Notes: generated from the letters alone by a model not told the origin. A DNA stretch of 18,927 nucleotides from JBGCDD01 sp045105075 (GCA_045105075.1 JBGCDD010000211.1:1-18927), one strand, 5' to 3'. Positions 1 to 8,124 are shown, counted from the stretch's first letter. A program made the numbers and translations.

Positions 1-919
1 GACAGGCCGAACCGCCAATCACCGTGCGTTTGAGCGAGGTCAATTTCGACCCGGATTTGCCCGCAAAGCCCAACAAGCCCAGCCAGATTGTCGGCACGCC
101 CATCGCCAGCGTCACATCATAAGTGTCGATCAGTTTGACCAGACTTTCACCGTCAAGCCCCGGCCCCGGCAGCACCATGCGTGCGCCCGACATCGCGCAG
201 CCATAGGGCGACCCCCACGCGTTCACATGGAACATCGGCACCACGGGCAGCACCACATCGATGGCAGAGTATCCAACGCAATCAAGGGTATTTGAGGCAA
301 AGCTGTGCAGCATGGTGGAGCGGTGCGAGTACAGAACGCCCTTGGGGTTGCCGGTTGTGCCCGAGGTGTAACACAGCGATGACGCGGTATTTTCATCAAA
401 GACGGGCCAGTCGAAATCGGAATCACCGGTCTCCAGCAGCTCGTCATAAAACATCAGGCCGGGCAGTTGTTCGGCGGCGGCCTCGTCGCGCGGACCCATC
501 AACACCACATGTTTCAGATTGGGCAACTTGTCGCGCAAGCCGACCGCAATGGGCAGGAACGTCGCATCCAGAAACAACACCTGATCGTCGGCGTGGTTGA
601 TGATGTAAACCAGCTGTTCGGGGAACAGACGCGGGTTGATCGTGTGGCACACAAACCCCGCGCCGGACACGCCGAAATAGATCTCAAGATGGCGCCGATT
701 GTTCCACGCGATCGTGGCACAACGCGCTTGCGGATCCAGCCCCAGCTTGCTGAGCGCCGAACCAAGGCGACGCGAATTTTCCGCCACCTGCCCCCAGGTC
801 GTTTCAACAACACCGCCAGCGGTTTCGACCGAATAGATCTGGGTGGCGTTGTGATAGCGATCTGCGTGTTCGATCAGCGACGAGATCAACAAAGGGGCGG
901 TCATCATCTGGCCCAGCAT
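1..919 (-). CDS. Fatty-acyl-CoA ligase (AMP-forming), N-terminal part, cut by window edge
   Basis: This ANL-superfamily adenylating enzyme would activate a medium- or long-chain fatty acid to acyl-CoA using ATP, in the cytoplasm. About 306 codons are visible; family members run about 540 residues, so the C-terminal 40% lies beyond the left edge. The protein starts MLGQMMTAPLLISSLIEHAD. The adenylation P-loop YTSGTTGNPKGV is at residues 184-195. Upstream of it, WNNRRHLEIYFG and CHTINPRLFPEQ are typical of the AlkK-type branch. The ATG at 919 was chosen because GGAG lies six bases upstream; two further in-frame ATGs (907 and 904) could also serve. It is divergent from a hotdog thioesterase, which handles the same product class. 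The family is confident; chain-length preference cannot be read from this part. Confidence 0.9.
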   Translation of the reverse strand, partial: MLGQMMTAPLLISSLIEHADRYHNATQIYSVETAGGVVETTWGQVAENSRRLGSALSKLGLDPQARCATIAWNNRRHLEIYFGVSGAGFVCHTINPRLFPEQLVYIINHADDQVLFLDATFLPIAVGLRDKLPNLKHVVLMGPRDEAAAEQLPGLMFYDELLETGDSDFDWPVFDENTASSLCYTSGTTGNPKGVLYSHRSTMLHSFASNTLDCVGYSAIDVVLPVVPMFHVNAWGSPYGCAMSGARMVLPGPGLDGESLVKLIDTYDVTLAMGVPTIWLGLLGFAGKSGSKLTSLKRTVIGGSAC

Positions 920-940
920 GGCAGGCTCCGTTCAATGCGG

Positions 941-964
941 GCCGGGGCGCGCCCGGCGGTTTTT
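941..964 (+). terminator. Terminator-like hairpin in the divergent gap
   Basis: GCCGGG (941-946) pairs with CCCGGC (952-957) around a five-base loop. Two G and then five T (960-964) follow, which is the shape of an intrinsic terminator on the plus strand. No plus-strand gene ends here. It lies 105 bases before the thioesterase ATG, so it would act either as an attenuator in that leader or as a stop for antisense transcripts coming out of the ligase gene. The remainder of the 150-base gap shows no convincing promoter hexamers. Confidence 0.45.
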
Positions 965-1069
965 GTCATTTGGATCGCAGGGATCCTCCCGCCGGCAACC
1001 TGCCAACCGCGCCGCCGATTTGCAACTGCCCCCTTGCCTGAAACCACGCACAGCGTTAGCCACCGCGCT

Positions 1070-1534
1070 ATGACCTTGCGTTACCACACCCCGCTGAGCC
1101 CCGAAGAACAGATCGCCTATGGGCTTGAGCAGCCGCAGACGCTGGCTGTTGCGGATCGGGTGCGCTATGGCGAGTTGGACATTTTGAACCACGTCAACAA
1201 CAAAGCCTATATGAGCTGGTGTGAAACCCTGCGGGTGGAATACGGCACTCTGATGTGTCGCCCCCACTTTGATGTCGAGCCACGCGCGGTGTTGCGCAAC
1301 GCCGATATCCGCTTTGTCAAAGAAATGCACATGGGCGAAAGTTACGTGGTCACAGCGGCTTGCGCGGCGTTCCGGACCTCGTCATATACCATCCGCCAAC
1401 AGATCTGGTCGGGCGATTTGCGCGCCACGATGGACGCGGTGATGGTGATGCTGACCCCGGATGGAAGCGCGCGGATGCCACTGCCCGACCGCTTGCGCGA
1501 TCAGTTTTTGAGCGAAGGCGCGGTCGCCAGTTAG
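1070..1534 (+). CDS. Acyl-CoA thioesterase, 4HBT hotdog fold
   Basis: This 154-residue single-domain protein belongs to the 4HBT/YbgC/FadM-like thioesterases, which hydrolyse acyl-CoA to free acid and CoA in the cytoplasm. The signature segment RYGELDILNHVNNKAYMSW (residues 32-50) carries the usual Asp (D37) and the HVNN block leading into the long hotdog helix. FVKEMHMGESYVV matches the family's central strands. The open frame continues far upstream, but family-like sequence begins at MTLRYHTPLS, so the ATG at 1070 is preferred; the Shine-Dalgarno there is weak. Its stop interlocks with the stop of pgi on the other strand. It is divergent from an acyl-CoA ligase, which suggests related fatty-acid turnover. 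The exact substrate is unknown. Confidence 0.82.
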   Translation: MTLRYHTPLSPEEQIAYGLEQPQTLAVADRVRYGELDILNHVNNKAYMSWCETLRVEYGTLMCRPHFDVEPRAVLRNADIRFVKEMHMGESYVVTAACAAFRTSSYTIRQQIWSGDLRATMDAVMVMLTPDGSARMPLPDRLRDQFLSEGAVAS

Positions 1535-3141
1535 CGGTGTTTGTGCACGAAATCGACCAGCGCCGCAGTTGAGCCATCTTTGCCAGTCGCCGGCGCTGTC
1601 CCCTCGACAATCGGGCCAAGGGACGTGGCCAGTTCCTTGCCCAACTCGACGCCCCATTGATCATAAGAATTGATGCCCAAAATCACCCCTTCGACAAACA
1701 CGCGGTGTTCGTAAAGGGCGATGATTTGGCCCAGCACAAACGGTGTGAGCTGCGGATAAATCAGCGTGGTTGAGGGGCGATTGCCGGGAAAGACGCGGTG
1801 CGCGGCCTGGCGCTCCAGCTCGGGCCCGCTTAGGCCCTTGGCCGCCATAACCGCGCGCGCTTCCTCTATCGAACGTCCGCGCATCAGCGCCTCTGACTGG
1901 GCCAGACAATTGGCCACCAGCAGCATGTGGTGATGCGCCAGATCAGGCTCATGCCCGCGCGCGGCAATCATGAATTCGCACGGCACCACAGCGGTGCCCT
2001 GATGGATCAACTGGTAAAACGCGTGCTGCCCGTTGGTGCCCGGCTCACCCCAAACCACAGGCCCGGATGGACCATCAAGGGCCGAGCCATCCATCGCCAC
2101 CGACTTGCCGTTGCTCTCCATCTCCAGCTGTTGGAAATAAGCAGCAAGGCGCGACAGGCGTTGATCATAGGGCAGCACCGCACGGGTGCCATAGCCACAG
2201 ATCTGGTGGTGCCAAATGCCGACAAGCGCCAGCATCACTGGCATGTTTTGCTCCCACGGCGCGGTTTCGAAATGACGGTCCATCGCCTGTGCACCCAGCA
2301 AAAGCTGGTCAAAATCATCCGCACCTATCGCCAGCATGATGCCAAGACCAATCGGCCCCCACAGCGAATAACGCCCACCGACCCAATCCTCGAAACCAAA
2401 CACATGGGCGGGATCAATGCCAAATTCGCCGGTTTTGTCGGTGGCCGAGGACAGTGCGGCGAATTGCAACATCGGATCACCGCCCCCCGCAACCATCCAG
2501 TCGCGCGCGGTGCGGGCGTTGGTCATGGTTTCGATCGTGGTAAAGGTTTTGGAGGCCACGATCACCAGCGTGGTTTTTGGATCAAGCCCGGCTAGCGTGT
2601 CGTGAATATGCGCACCATCCACGTTCGACACAAAATGACACTGCGGCCCATCATGATACGGCGCCAGCGCCAAGGTGACCATCGCAGGACCCAGATCAGA
2701 CCCGCCAATACCCACATTCACCACATCGGTGATTGCGCCGCCGCTGCCCGGTTTGGTCCCTGTGCGAATGGCATCCGCAAAGGCGCGCATGGCGGCCAGT
2801 GTCGCCAGAACATCGGGCATAACGTCAGCCCCATCCACCAAAACGGGGCGCGCTTCAAGGTTGCGCAAGGCTGTATGCAACACTGCACGCCCTTCGGTTT
2901 CGTTCAGCTTGGCACCGCCAAACATAGCCTCCCGACGCGCACCCAGATCCGCCGCATCACACAAGGCGATCAATTCGGCGCGGGTATCGGTGTCGATGTT
3001 GGTTTTGGAATAATCCAGCCGCATCTGCCCAAGATCAGCAGCAAAATCGGCCGCACGGTTTGGGTCGGCGGCAAAAAGATCGCCCAGCTCACGGTGCTTT
3101 GTTACCGCAAGACGTGCTTTGAGATTGGCCCATTTCGACAT
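1531..3141 (-). CDS. pgi: Glucose-6-phosphate isomerase
   Basis: This cytoplasmic enzyme interconverts glucose-6-phosphate and fructose-6-phosphate. It has 536 residues, close to E. coli Pgi (549). Visible landmarks are GIGGSDLGP (144-152), the first family signature DWVGGRYSLWGPIG (252-265), MESNGK with catalytic Glu342, NGQHAFYQ with catalytic His373, and QWGVELGK with Lys502. The Glu-to-His spacing of 31 equals that of E. coli (E355/H386). It is the last gene of the zwf-pgl-pgi unit. Only three bases separate the pgl stop from this ATG, and a GGA seven bases upstream sits inside the end of pgl, so translation is probably coupled. In organisms using the Entner-Doudoroff route, Pgi here would recycle fructose-6-phosphate back to Zwf. 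Confidence 0.97.
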   Translation of the reverse strand: MSKWANLKARLAVTKHRELGDLFAADPNRAADFAADLGQMRLDYSKTNIDTDTRAELIALCDAADLGARREAMFGGAKLNETEGRAVLHTALRNLEARPVLVDGADVMPDVLATLAAMRAFADAIRTGTKPGSGGAITDVVNVGIGGSDLGPAMVTLALAPYHDGPQCHFVSNVDGAHIHDTLAGLDPKTTLVIVASKTFTTIETMTNARTARDWMVAGGGDPMLQFAALSSATDKTGEFGIDPAHVFGFEDWVGGRYSLWGPIGLGIMLAIGADDFDQLLLGAQAMDRHFETAPWEQNMPVMLALVGIWHHQICGYGTRAVLPYDQRLSRLAAYFQQLEMESNGKSVAMDGSALDGPSGPVVWGEPGTNGQHAFYQLIHQGTAVVPCEFMIAARGHEPDLAHHHMLLVANCLAQSEALMRGRSIEEARAVMAAKGLSGPELERQAAHRVFPGNRPSTTLIYPQLTPFVLGQIIALYEHRVFVEGVILGINSYDQWGVELGKELATSLGPIVEGTAPATGKDGSTAALVDFVHKHR

Positions 3142-3144
3142 AAC

Positions 3145-3816
3145 TTATTCCGCCCAATGTACTGAAAGATCTGACATAACCGCCTGAATTGGCGCCTCTT
3201 CCGGCGGCAATGTCATGGCGCGTTCGTAAGCGGCGCGTTTGTCGGCACCATAAATCACCACATGCTTTGACATCGCCTGATCCAGCACCCGCGCACTGAG
3301 AGAAATCCGGGTTTCGGGTATGTTTTCTGGGCGCAAGATCGACAGGATCGGCGCATCTGGCGCAAGGGCTGCACTCAACCCGGGCGCGCCAGGAAACAGA
3401 GACGCCGTGTGCATATCACCGCCCATGCCCAGCACCAGAACCGAGATCGGCATGTCGCGTTCAAGCCCGGCGACAATATCGCCCAGCACTGGTTCCGGGG
3501 TCGATGAGGGCGCGTAAAACGGCACGAACTGTGCCGCCGCCGCGCGGTTGACCAACAGGCGTTCGCGGATCAACCGCGCGTTCGAACGGGGGTCTTCCAT
3601 GTCGACCCAGCGTTCATCGGTGGCCATCACATGCACCCGCGCCCAATCCAGATCAGCCGCGCAGAGCGCATCAAAAATTGGCCCCGGCGTGCTGCCACCC
3701 GGCACCGCAAAAGACGCATGCGGGTGATTTAGCAAACAGGTCTCAAGCTCGCCGGCCAGATGGTTGGCAAGATCAATCGCCAGCATTTCGCGGTCAGGAT
3801 AGTCGATAAAGCTCAT
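3145..3816 (-). CDS. pgl: 6-Phosphogluconolactonase
   Basis: It hydrolyses 6-phosphogluconolactone, the product of Zwf, to 6-phosphogluconate. The 223-residue length is normal for the DevB/NagB-like lactonases. Motifs are VPGGSTPGP (38-46), the ATDERWVDMEDPRSNARLIR block (65-84), and LGMGGDMHTASLFPG (129-143), whose His136 lies in the family's conserved GHTASLFP-type loop. Here Met replaces the usual Gly before that His. The ATG overlaps the zwf TGA (ATGA, 3816-3813), and AGAGGG eight bases upstream lies inside the zwf coding end, so the two genes are almost certainly co-transcribed and coupled. The function fits both sequence and context. Confidence 0.94.
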   Translation of the reverse strand: MSFIDYPDREMLAIDLANHLAGELETCLLNHPHASFAVPGGSTPGPIFDALCAADLDWARVHVMATDERWVDMEDPRSNARLIRERLLVNRAAAAQFVPFYAPSSTPEPVLGDIVAGLERDMPISVLVLGMGGDMHTASLFPGAPGLSAALAPDAPILSILRPENIPETRISLSARVLDQAMSKHVVIYGADKRAAYERAMTLPPEEAPIQAVMSDLSVHWAE

Positions 3817-5267
3817 GGGTTGATCCCTCTCCAGGTGCGCCCGTCACGCGCGATCATCACGTGGGCAGCGTCCGGTCCGGCGCTGCCGCTGTCATAGGGC
3901 TTGGGCACATCACCGCGCGCCTGCCAACCGGCAATGATCGGGTCGGTCCAGGCCCAGGCCGCCTCAACTTCGTCGCCGCGCATGAACAACGTCTGGTTGC
4001 CCCGAATCACATCCATAATCAGGCGCTCATAGGCGTCCGGTGGATCGCCGCCTTCGGGACCCAACGCTTCGGCAAAGGTCATGTCCAGCGGAACATCAAT
4101 CAGCCGCATGCCACCTGGCCCGGGTTCCTTGATCGTCACCTTCAGAGTGATGCCCTCGTTTGGCTGCAACCGGATCGACAGCACATTGGCATGGCGTCCC
4201 GCCTCTGCGCCAAATATCGAATGCGGCGTGTCTTTGAACATCACGTTGATCACCGAACTGCGCGCCTTCAATCGTTTGCCGGTGCGCAGATAAAACGGCG
4301 TGCCCGACCAGCGCCAATTGCTGATGTGGGTTTTCAGCGCAATGTAACTTTCGGTGGTCGAACGTTCGTCATTCACGGCGTCACGATAGCTGGGGTGGCC
4401 ATGCCCGTCGGAATATTGGCCGCGCACAATGTGGTGCGGCTCAACCGGATCCAGCGCCCGAATGACTTTCAGTTTCTCATCGCGCACCGCGTCAGGGTCA
4501 AATTTGGCCGGGGGTTCCATAGCGATCAGGCAGAGCAATTGCATCAGGTGATTTTGCATCATGTCGCGCATTGCACCAGAACGGTCATAATATTCGCCCC
4601 GTCCGCCGACGCCAACCTCTTCAGCCACGGTGATCTGGATATGATCCACAAACTGACTGTTCCACAGCGGTTCAAACAGCACATTGCCAAAGCGCACCGC
4701 CATCAGGTTCTGCACGGTTTCCTTGCCCAGATAGTGATCAATCCGGTAGATCTGGTGTTCGTTAAAATGCTGCGCCAGCCCGGCATTCAGCGCCCGCGCG
4801 GTTTCCAGATCATGGCCAAAAGGTTTTTCCACAACGATGCGCGAATTTGGCGTGGCCAGACCGTGACTGTGCAGCCGTTGCGCCAGATCACCAAACAGCC
4901 CCGGCCCAACCGAGAAATAAAAGGCGCGCACCCGGTCGAGTTGCATCAGATTGATCAGTTCGGGCCAGCCCTTGGTGCCGCGCGCATCCAGCGTGACATA
5001 GTCCAATCGGTCCAAAAACATCTCAAGCGTGCCATCTTCGCAGGTGCGACCCGGCGAAAACTCACGGATCGCGTCGGCCACAAATTTGCGGTAAGCATCC
5101 GTATCGTAATCGGTGCGTGCGGCGCCAATCACGCGTGCTTCCGGCGGCATTTGCCCCGAACAATAGCGGCGAAACAGCCCCGGCAGAATTTTACGCCGGG
5201 CCAAATCGCCCGTGCCGCCGAAAATAACCAGATCAAAGGGATCCACCGGAATGACGCGTGATACCAT
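3813..5267 (-). CDS. zwf: Glucose-6-phosphate 1-dehydrogenase
   Basis: It oxidises glucose-6-phosphate to 6-phosphogluconolactone with NAD(P)+, the entry step of the Entner-Doudoroff and oxidative pentose phosphate routes. With the ATG at 5267 the protein has 484 residues, the usual length. The nucleotide-binding GGTGDLARRK begins at residue 17, EKPFG is at 147-151, and the active-site signature RIDHYLGKE is at 175-183. D177, H178 and H240 (in QNHLMQ) fall at the same numbers I recall for the catalytic residues of the Leuconostoc enzyme. An open frame continues 33 codons upstream, but MVSRVIPVDPFDLVIFGG is the expected family N-terminus and GGGA lies ten bases upstream. It is first in zwf-pgl-pgi and divergent from a radical SAM gene. 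Confidence 0.96.
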   Translation of the reverse strand: MVSRVIPVDPFDLVIFGGTGDLARRKILPGLFRRYCSGQMPPEARVIGAARTDYDTDAYRKFVADAIREFSPGRTCEDGTLEMFLDRLDYVTLDARGTKGWPELINLMQLDRVRAFYFSVGPGLFGDLAQRLHSHGLATPNSRIVVEKPFGHDLETARALNAGLAQHFNEHQIYRIDHYLGKETVQNLMAVRFGNVLFEPLWNSQFVDHIQITVAEEVGVGGRGEYYDRSGAMRDMMQNHLMQLLCLIAMEPPAKFDPDAVRDEKLKVIRALDPVEPHHIVRGQYSDGHGHPSYRDAVNDERSTTESYIALKTHISNWRWSGTPFYLRTGKRLKARSSVINVMFKDTPHSIFGAEAGRHANVLSIRLQPNEGITLKVTIKEPGPGGMRLIDVPLDMTFAEALGPEGGDPPDAYERLIMDVIRGNQTLFMRGDEVEAAWAWTDPIIAGWQARGDVPKPYDSGSAGPDAAHVMIARDGRTWRGINP

Positions 5268-5312
5268 ATCAATTCTATCCCGTTTTTGCGCCATTGCTGG
5301 CTTTGCGCGCAG

Positions 5313-5326
5313 TGTTAGCGCAAACA
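5313..5326. promoter_or_regulatory. Candidate LacI-type operator upstream of zwf
   Basis: TGTTAGCGCAAACA is a 14-base palindrome with six of seven pairs matching and a central CG. It resembles the LacI/GalR-family operator shape (TGTTAGCGCTAACA-like). It lies 46 bases upstream of the zwf ATG, in the 172-base gap shared with the divergent radical SAM gene, so it could regulate zwf-pgl-pgi, the radical SAM gene, or both. No regulator gene is in the window. The assignment rests only on the pattern. Confidence 0.45.
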
Positions 5327-5439
5327 TACATTCAAACCAACCCAATATCACAACTGTGTCACACACGCAGCGGGCTGCTTTTACTTTGGCCCCTGCTTAG
5401 GCTAGATGGTCGCAACACTCCACCATTTGGACGCTTCAG

Positions 5440-6393
5440 ATGAAAGATCACAGCGCAAGTTCGCCAAATTCTGATAAATTTCGGGATCCGGTGCACACCG
5501 CAGACGGTCAAAGCCGCGCCTCTGTGGCGCTCACACACCCGGAAACGCTGTGGTTTAACACCGGCACGCTGTGCAACATCACCTGCGCGCATTGTTACAT
5601 CGATTCAAGCCCGACCAATGACGCGTTGGTTTATATCACCACGGGCGAGGTATCAAAGTACCTTGATCAAATCACCGAACGGTCCTGGCCAATTCACGAG
5701 ATCGCCTTTACCGGCGGTGAGCCGTTCATGAATCCCGACATGATCGATATGGCGCGGATCAGTCTGGAACGTGGCTATGAGGTGCTGATCCTGACCAATG
5801 CAATGCAGCCGATGATGCGCAAATCAGTGCGCGCGGGCCTGCTGGATCTGCACGCGGCCTATGGTGACAAACTGACTTTGCGCATTTCAATCGATCACCA
5901 TACCGCAGCGCTCCACGACGAAGAACGCGGGCTTGGCAGCTTTGAACGCACATTGGAAGGCATGCGGTGGCTGCGCGACAATGGGCTGACCATGACCGTT
6001 GCAGGGCGCACGCTGTGGGGCGAAAGCGACACGGAAAGCCGCGCGGGATTTGGCGCGCTCTATGCCCGCGAGAACTTTAAGATCGACGCGCAACACCCCG
6101 GCAAAACAGTTCTTTTCCCGGAAATGGACGAAACCGTCGAAGTGCCGGAAATCACCACCTCCTGCTGGAGTATTTTGAACAAGTCGCCGGATGCCGTGAT
6201 GTGTTCCAGCTCGCGCATGGTGGTCAAACGCAAAGGCGCGACCGAACCTGCGGTGCTGGCCTGCACCTTGCTGCCCTATGCGCCGGAATTCGAATTGGGC
6301 ACAACACTGGCCGAAGCGGAACGCGACGTGCCGCTGAACCACCCTCATTGCGCAAAGTTTTGCGTTTTGGGCGGAGCCAGCTGTTCTGTGTGA
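5440..6393 (+). CDS. Radical SAM protein of unknown function with six C-terminal cysteines
   Basis: A 317-residue radical SAM enzyme. The [4Fe-4S] triad CNITCAHC gives C45, C49 and C52 (CxxxCxxC); FTGGEPFMNPD (90-100) is the SAM-binding GGEP motif; LRISIDHH (147-154) is a later core strand. Beyond the barrel there are six more cysteines: C242, C255, C275, C304, C308 and C315. The last three read CxxxCx6C, which suggests an auxiliary iron-sulfur site similar in idea to SPASM/twitch domains but with different spacing. The ATG at 5440 fits the family-like start; only a weak TTGGA precedes it. It is divergent from zwf and 67 bases upstream of the caspase-like gene on the same strand. I see no RiPP precursor peptide beside it. 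Substrate unknown; the radical SAM assignment is certain. Confidence 0.88.
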   Translation: MKDHSASSPNSDKFRDPVHTADGQSRASVALTHPETLWFNTGTLCNITCAHCYIDSSPTNDALVYITTGEVSKYLDQITERSWPIHEIAFTGGEPFMNPDMIDMARISLERGYEVLILTNAMQPMMRKSVRAGLLDLHAAYGDKLTLRISIDHHTAALHDEERGLGSFERTLEGMRWLRDNGLTMTVAGRTLWGESDTESRAGFGALYARENFKIDAQHPGKTVLFPEMDETVEVPEITTSCWSILNKSPDAVMCSSSRMVVKRKGATEPAVLACTLLPYAPEFELGTTLAEAERDVPLNHPHCAKFCVLGGASCSV

Positions 6394-6460
6394 CCTACGT
6401 CACGTGGGCGGCGCTGTTTTTGGTTTATAAAAAGGCAAGAATCGTTTCGGAGCCCAGATC

Positions 6461-8083
6461 ATGCGTTTTTTCATCGCCCTTGTGACCTTTGCTTTTTTGC
6501 CGTTCACGGCGCTGGCTGAAAAACGGGTCGGTCTGATCATCGGCAATGACAGCTATCAACAGGTCACGACCTTGAAAAAGGCAGTGGCCGATGCGCAATC
6601 GGTGTCGCGCGCGCTGAGCGAGCAAGGCTTTGAGATCATCACGGTTCTGAATGCGCCCCGGCGCGAAATGAACCGCAAGATCTCGCAGTTCACCAGCCGG
6701 CTTGAACCCGGTGACACCGCCTTTGTGTTTTATGCCGGGCACGGTGTTGAAATTGACGGTGAAAATTATCTGCTGCCCACTGACATTATCGCGCCAAATT
6801 CCGGCGAGCGGGATTTCATCAAATCCGAATCCATCGCGCTGTCGGCGCTGCTCGACCGGGTGCGGGCAACCGGCGCCCGCACGACCATTGCCGTTATTGA
6901 TGCCTGCCGGGACAACCCGTTTGAGGCCCAAACCGGGCGCAGCATCGGCTCGACCCGCGGGCTGGGGCGCATCACCGCGCCGGAGGGCACGTTTGTGATT
7001 TTTTCTGCGGGCGCCGGGCAGTTGGCGCTGGACGAGCTGGATCCAAACGATCCGGCGCGCAATTCCGTGTTCACGCGCAACTTGTTGCCGCTGTTGAGCA
7101 CCCCCAAATTGGAACTGCGCGAGATGATGGCCGGGCTGCGGGTGGATGTGCGCAATCTGGCCAAGACCGTGAATCATGACCAATTCCCTGCCTATTATGA
7201 CGAGCTGCTGGGCGATTTTTACTTTGCGCAAGAGGCCGTTGCCCCGGTCGCGCCTGTGGCCGTCGCGCCGCCGGTTCAAAGCATCGCACCCGCACCGCAG
7301 GATTTCATGCGTCAGGATTTTGAACTGGCCCGGTCGGTTGGCACGCTGGGCGCGTTGCAGGCCTTTCTGGACCGCTACAGCAACCGCAGTGACGAGTTCA
7401 CCTATCGTATGGCCGTACAGTTGATGGAAAAATCCAAAGCGCCGGCCCCCGTGCAAAGCGCAGCGCTTGCGCCAGAACGCGCCGTTGTGCCACCAAAACC
7501 GGAGGCGCCCGAAAGCGCCGCACTTGTTGCCCCGCCCGAAGCCCCCAGTCGCAGCCGCCGCGAGATCGTGCGCGACACGCAGAACGCGCTGAACGCGGCT
7601 GGGTGCAGCGCCGGTGGCGCAGATGGCGTGGCCGGCAACCGCACGCGTCGGGCCTTTCAACGGTTCATCAAGGACACCGGTGCAAAACTGAGTGCGCAGG
7701 AACTGGGCACGCAAAAGGCGCTAGACCGTCTGCGCGCCGGTGGCACGTGCAAGGCCGTGGTCGCAGAACCGGACAAGCCGGGCAGCACCGGCGGGATCAA
7801 CCTTGCTGGCAACTGGCGCTTTACCGCCAGCTGCGGGATTCTGGGAAAATTCACGGGAACGATCAAATTCTCGCGCACGGGGCCAAACAAATACTATGGC
7901 ACGGTGCGCAATTCCCTTGGCTTGACGGGCATAATCCGCGCAACGCTGACTGGAAACCGGTTGAGCGGCATCAGCCAGCAGACTGGGAAAAAGGCCGTTT
8001 CCTACGCCGCTGTGATCTCGGCCAACGGGCGCAGCTACACCAGTCGCAGCGTGCTGTGTTCCAGTGTCGGCAACCGCTCATGA
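6461..8083 (+). CDS. Secreted caspase-like (C14) protein with peptidoglycan-binding-like domain
   Basis: A 540-residue modular exported protein. Residues 1-19 form a signal peptide ending TALA, before EKRVGLIIGNDSY, the first strand of a caspase p20 fold. The His/Cys dyad is intact: YAGHGVEI (H94) and DACRDNPF (C149). After about residue 256 comes a Pro/Ala-rich linker; 283-323 looks helical; a second Pro/Ala linker covers 325-362. Residues 366-425 (RDTQNALNAAGC to DGVAGNRTRRAF) resemble a PG_binding_1 domain. The C-terminal 445-540 is strand-rich with C458 and C533. GGAG lies eight bases before the ATG and a strong terminator follows. This is a prokaryotic caspase homologue of the periplasm or envelope; substrate unknown. 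It may be co-transcribed with the radical SAM gene, though the 67-base gap leaves room for a promoter. Confidence 0.88.
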   Translation: MRFFIALVTFAFLPFTALAEKRVGLIIGNDSYQQVTTLKKAVADAQSVSRALSEQGFEIITVLNAPRREMNRKISQFTSRLEPGDTAFVFYAGHGVEIDGENYLLPTDIIAPNSGERDFIKSESIALSALLDRVRATGARTTIAVIDACRDNPFEAQTGRSIGSTRGLGRITAPEGTFVIFSAGAGQLALDELDPNDPARNSVFTRNLLPLLSTPKLELREMMAGLRVDVRNLAKTVNHDQFPAYYDELLGDFYFAQEAVAPVAPVAVAPPVQSIAPAPQDFMRQDFELARSVGTLGALQAFLDRYSNRSDEFTYRMAVQLMEKSKAPAPVQSAALAPERAVVPPKPEAPESAALVAPPEAPSRSRREIVRDTQNALNAAGCSAGGADGVAGNRTRRAFQRFIKDTGAKLSAQELGTQKALDRLRAGGTCKAVVAEPDKPGSTGGINLAGNWRFTASCGILGKFTGTIKFSRTGPNKYYGTVRNSLGLTGIIRATLTGNRLSGISQQTGKKAVSYAAVISANGRSYTSRSVLCSSVGNRS

Positions 8084-8086
8084 ACC

Positions 8087-8115
8087 GGAGCAGGCGCTTC
8101 AGCCTGTTCCTTTCT
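8087..8115 (+). terminator. Intrinsic terminator after the caspase-like gene
   Basis: GGAGCAGGC (8087-8095) pairs with GCCTGTTCC (8102-8110) over nine pairs, one of them G-U, around the loop GCTTCA, followed by TTTCT. It begins three bases after the caspase-like stop codon and lies between that gene and the convergent usg. Read on the minus strand it lacks a T-run. Confidence 0.75.
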
Positions 8116-8124
8116 CCACGCCCG

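Noticed and set aside
467..1069. 201-codon N-terminal extension of the thioesterase
   Set aside because: The extension is antisense to the acyl-CoA ligase coding region, has no domain, and family-like sequence begins at 1070.
3861..5261. 466-codon open frame opposite zwf
   Set aside because: It is a stop-free antisense shadow caused by high-GC codon use; zwf on the other strand has full-length family motifs.
5268..5366. 33-codon N-terminal extension of zwf
   Set aside because: Extension unlike the family and overlaps the candidate operator; MVSRVIPVDPF is the usual start.
6394..6460. Possible RiPP precursor or small hairpin RNA between the radical SAM and caspase-like genes
   Set aside because: The gap is only 67 bases, with a 5-pair CCTAC/GTGGG stem and no T-run or small open frame with a ribosome site.
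6425..7714. 429-codon open frame opposite the caspase-like gene
   Set aside because: Antisense shadow; the plus-strand protein has a signal peptide and catalytic dyad.
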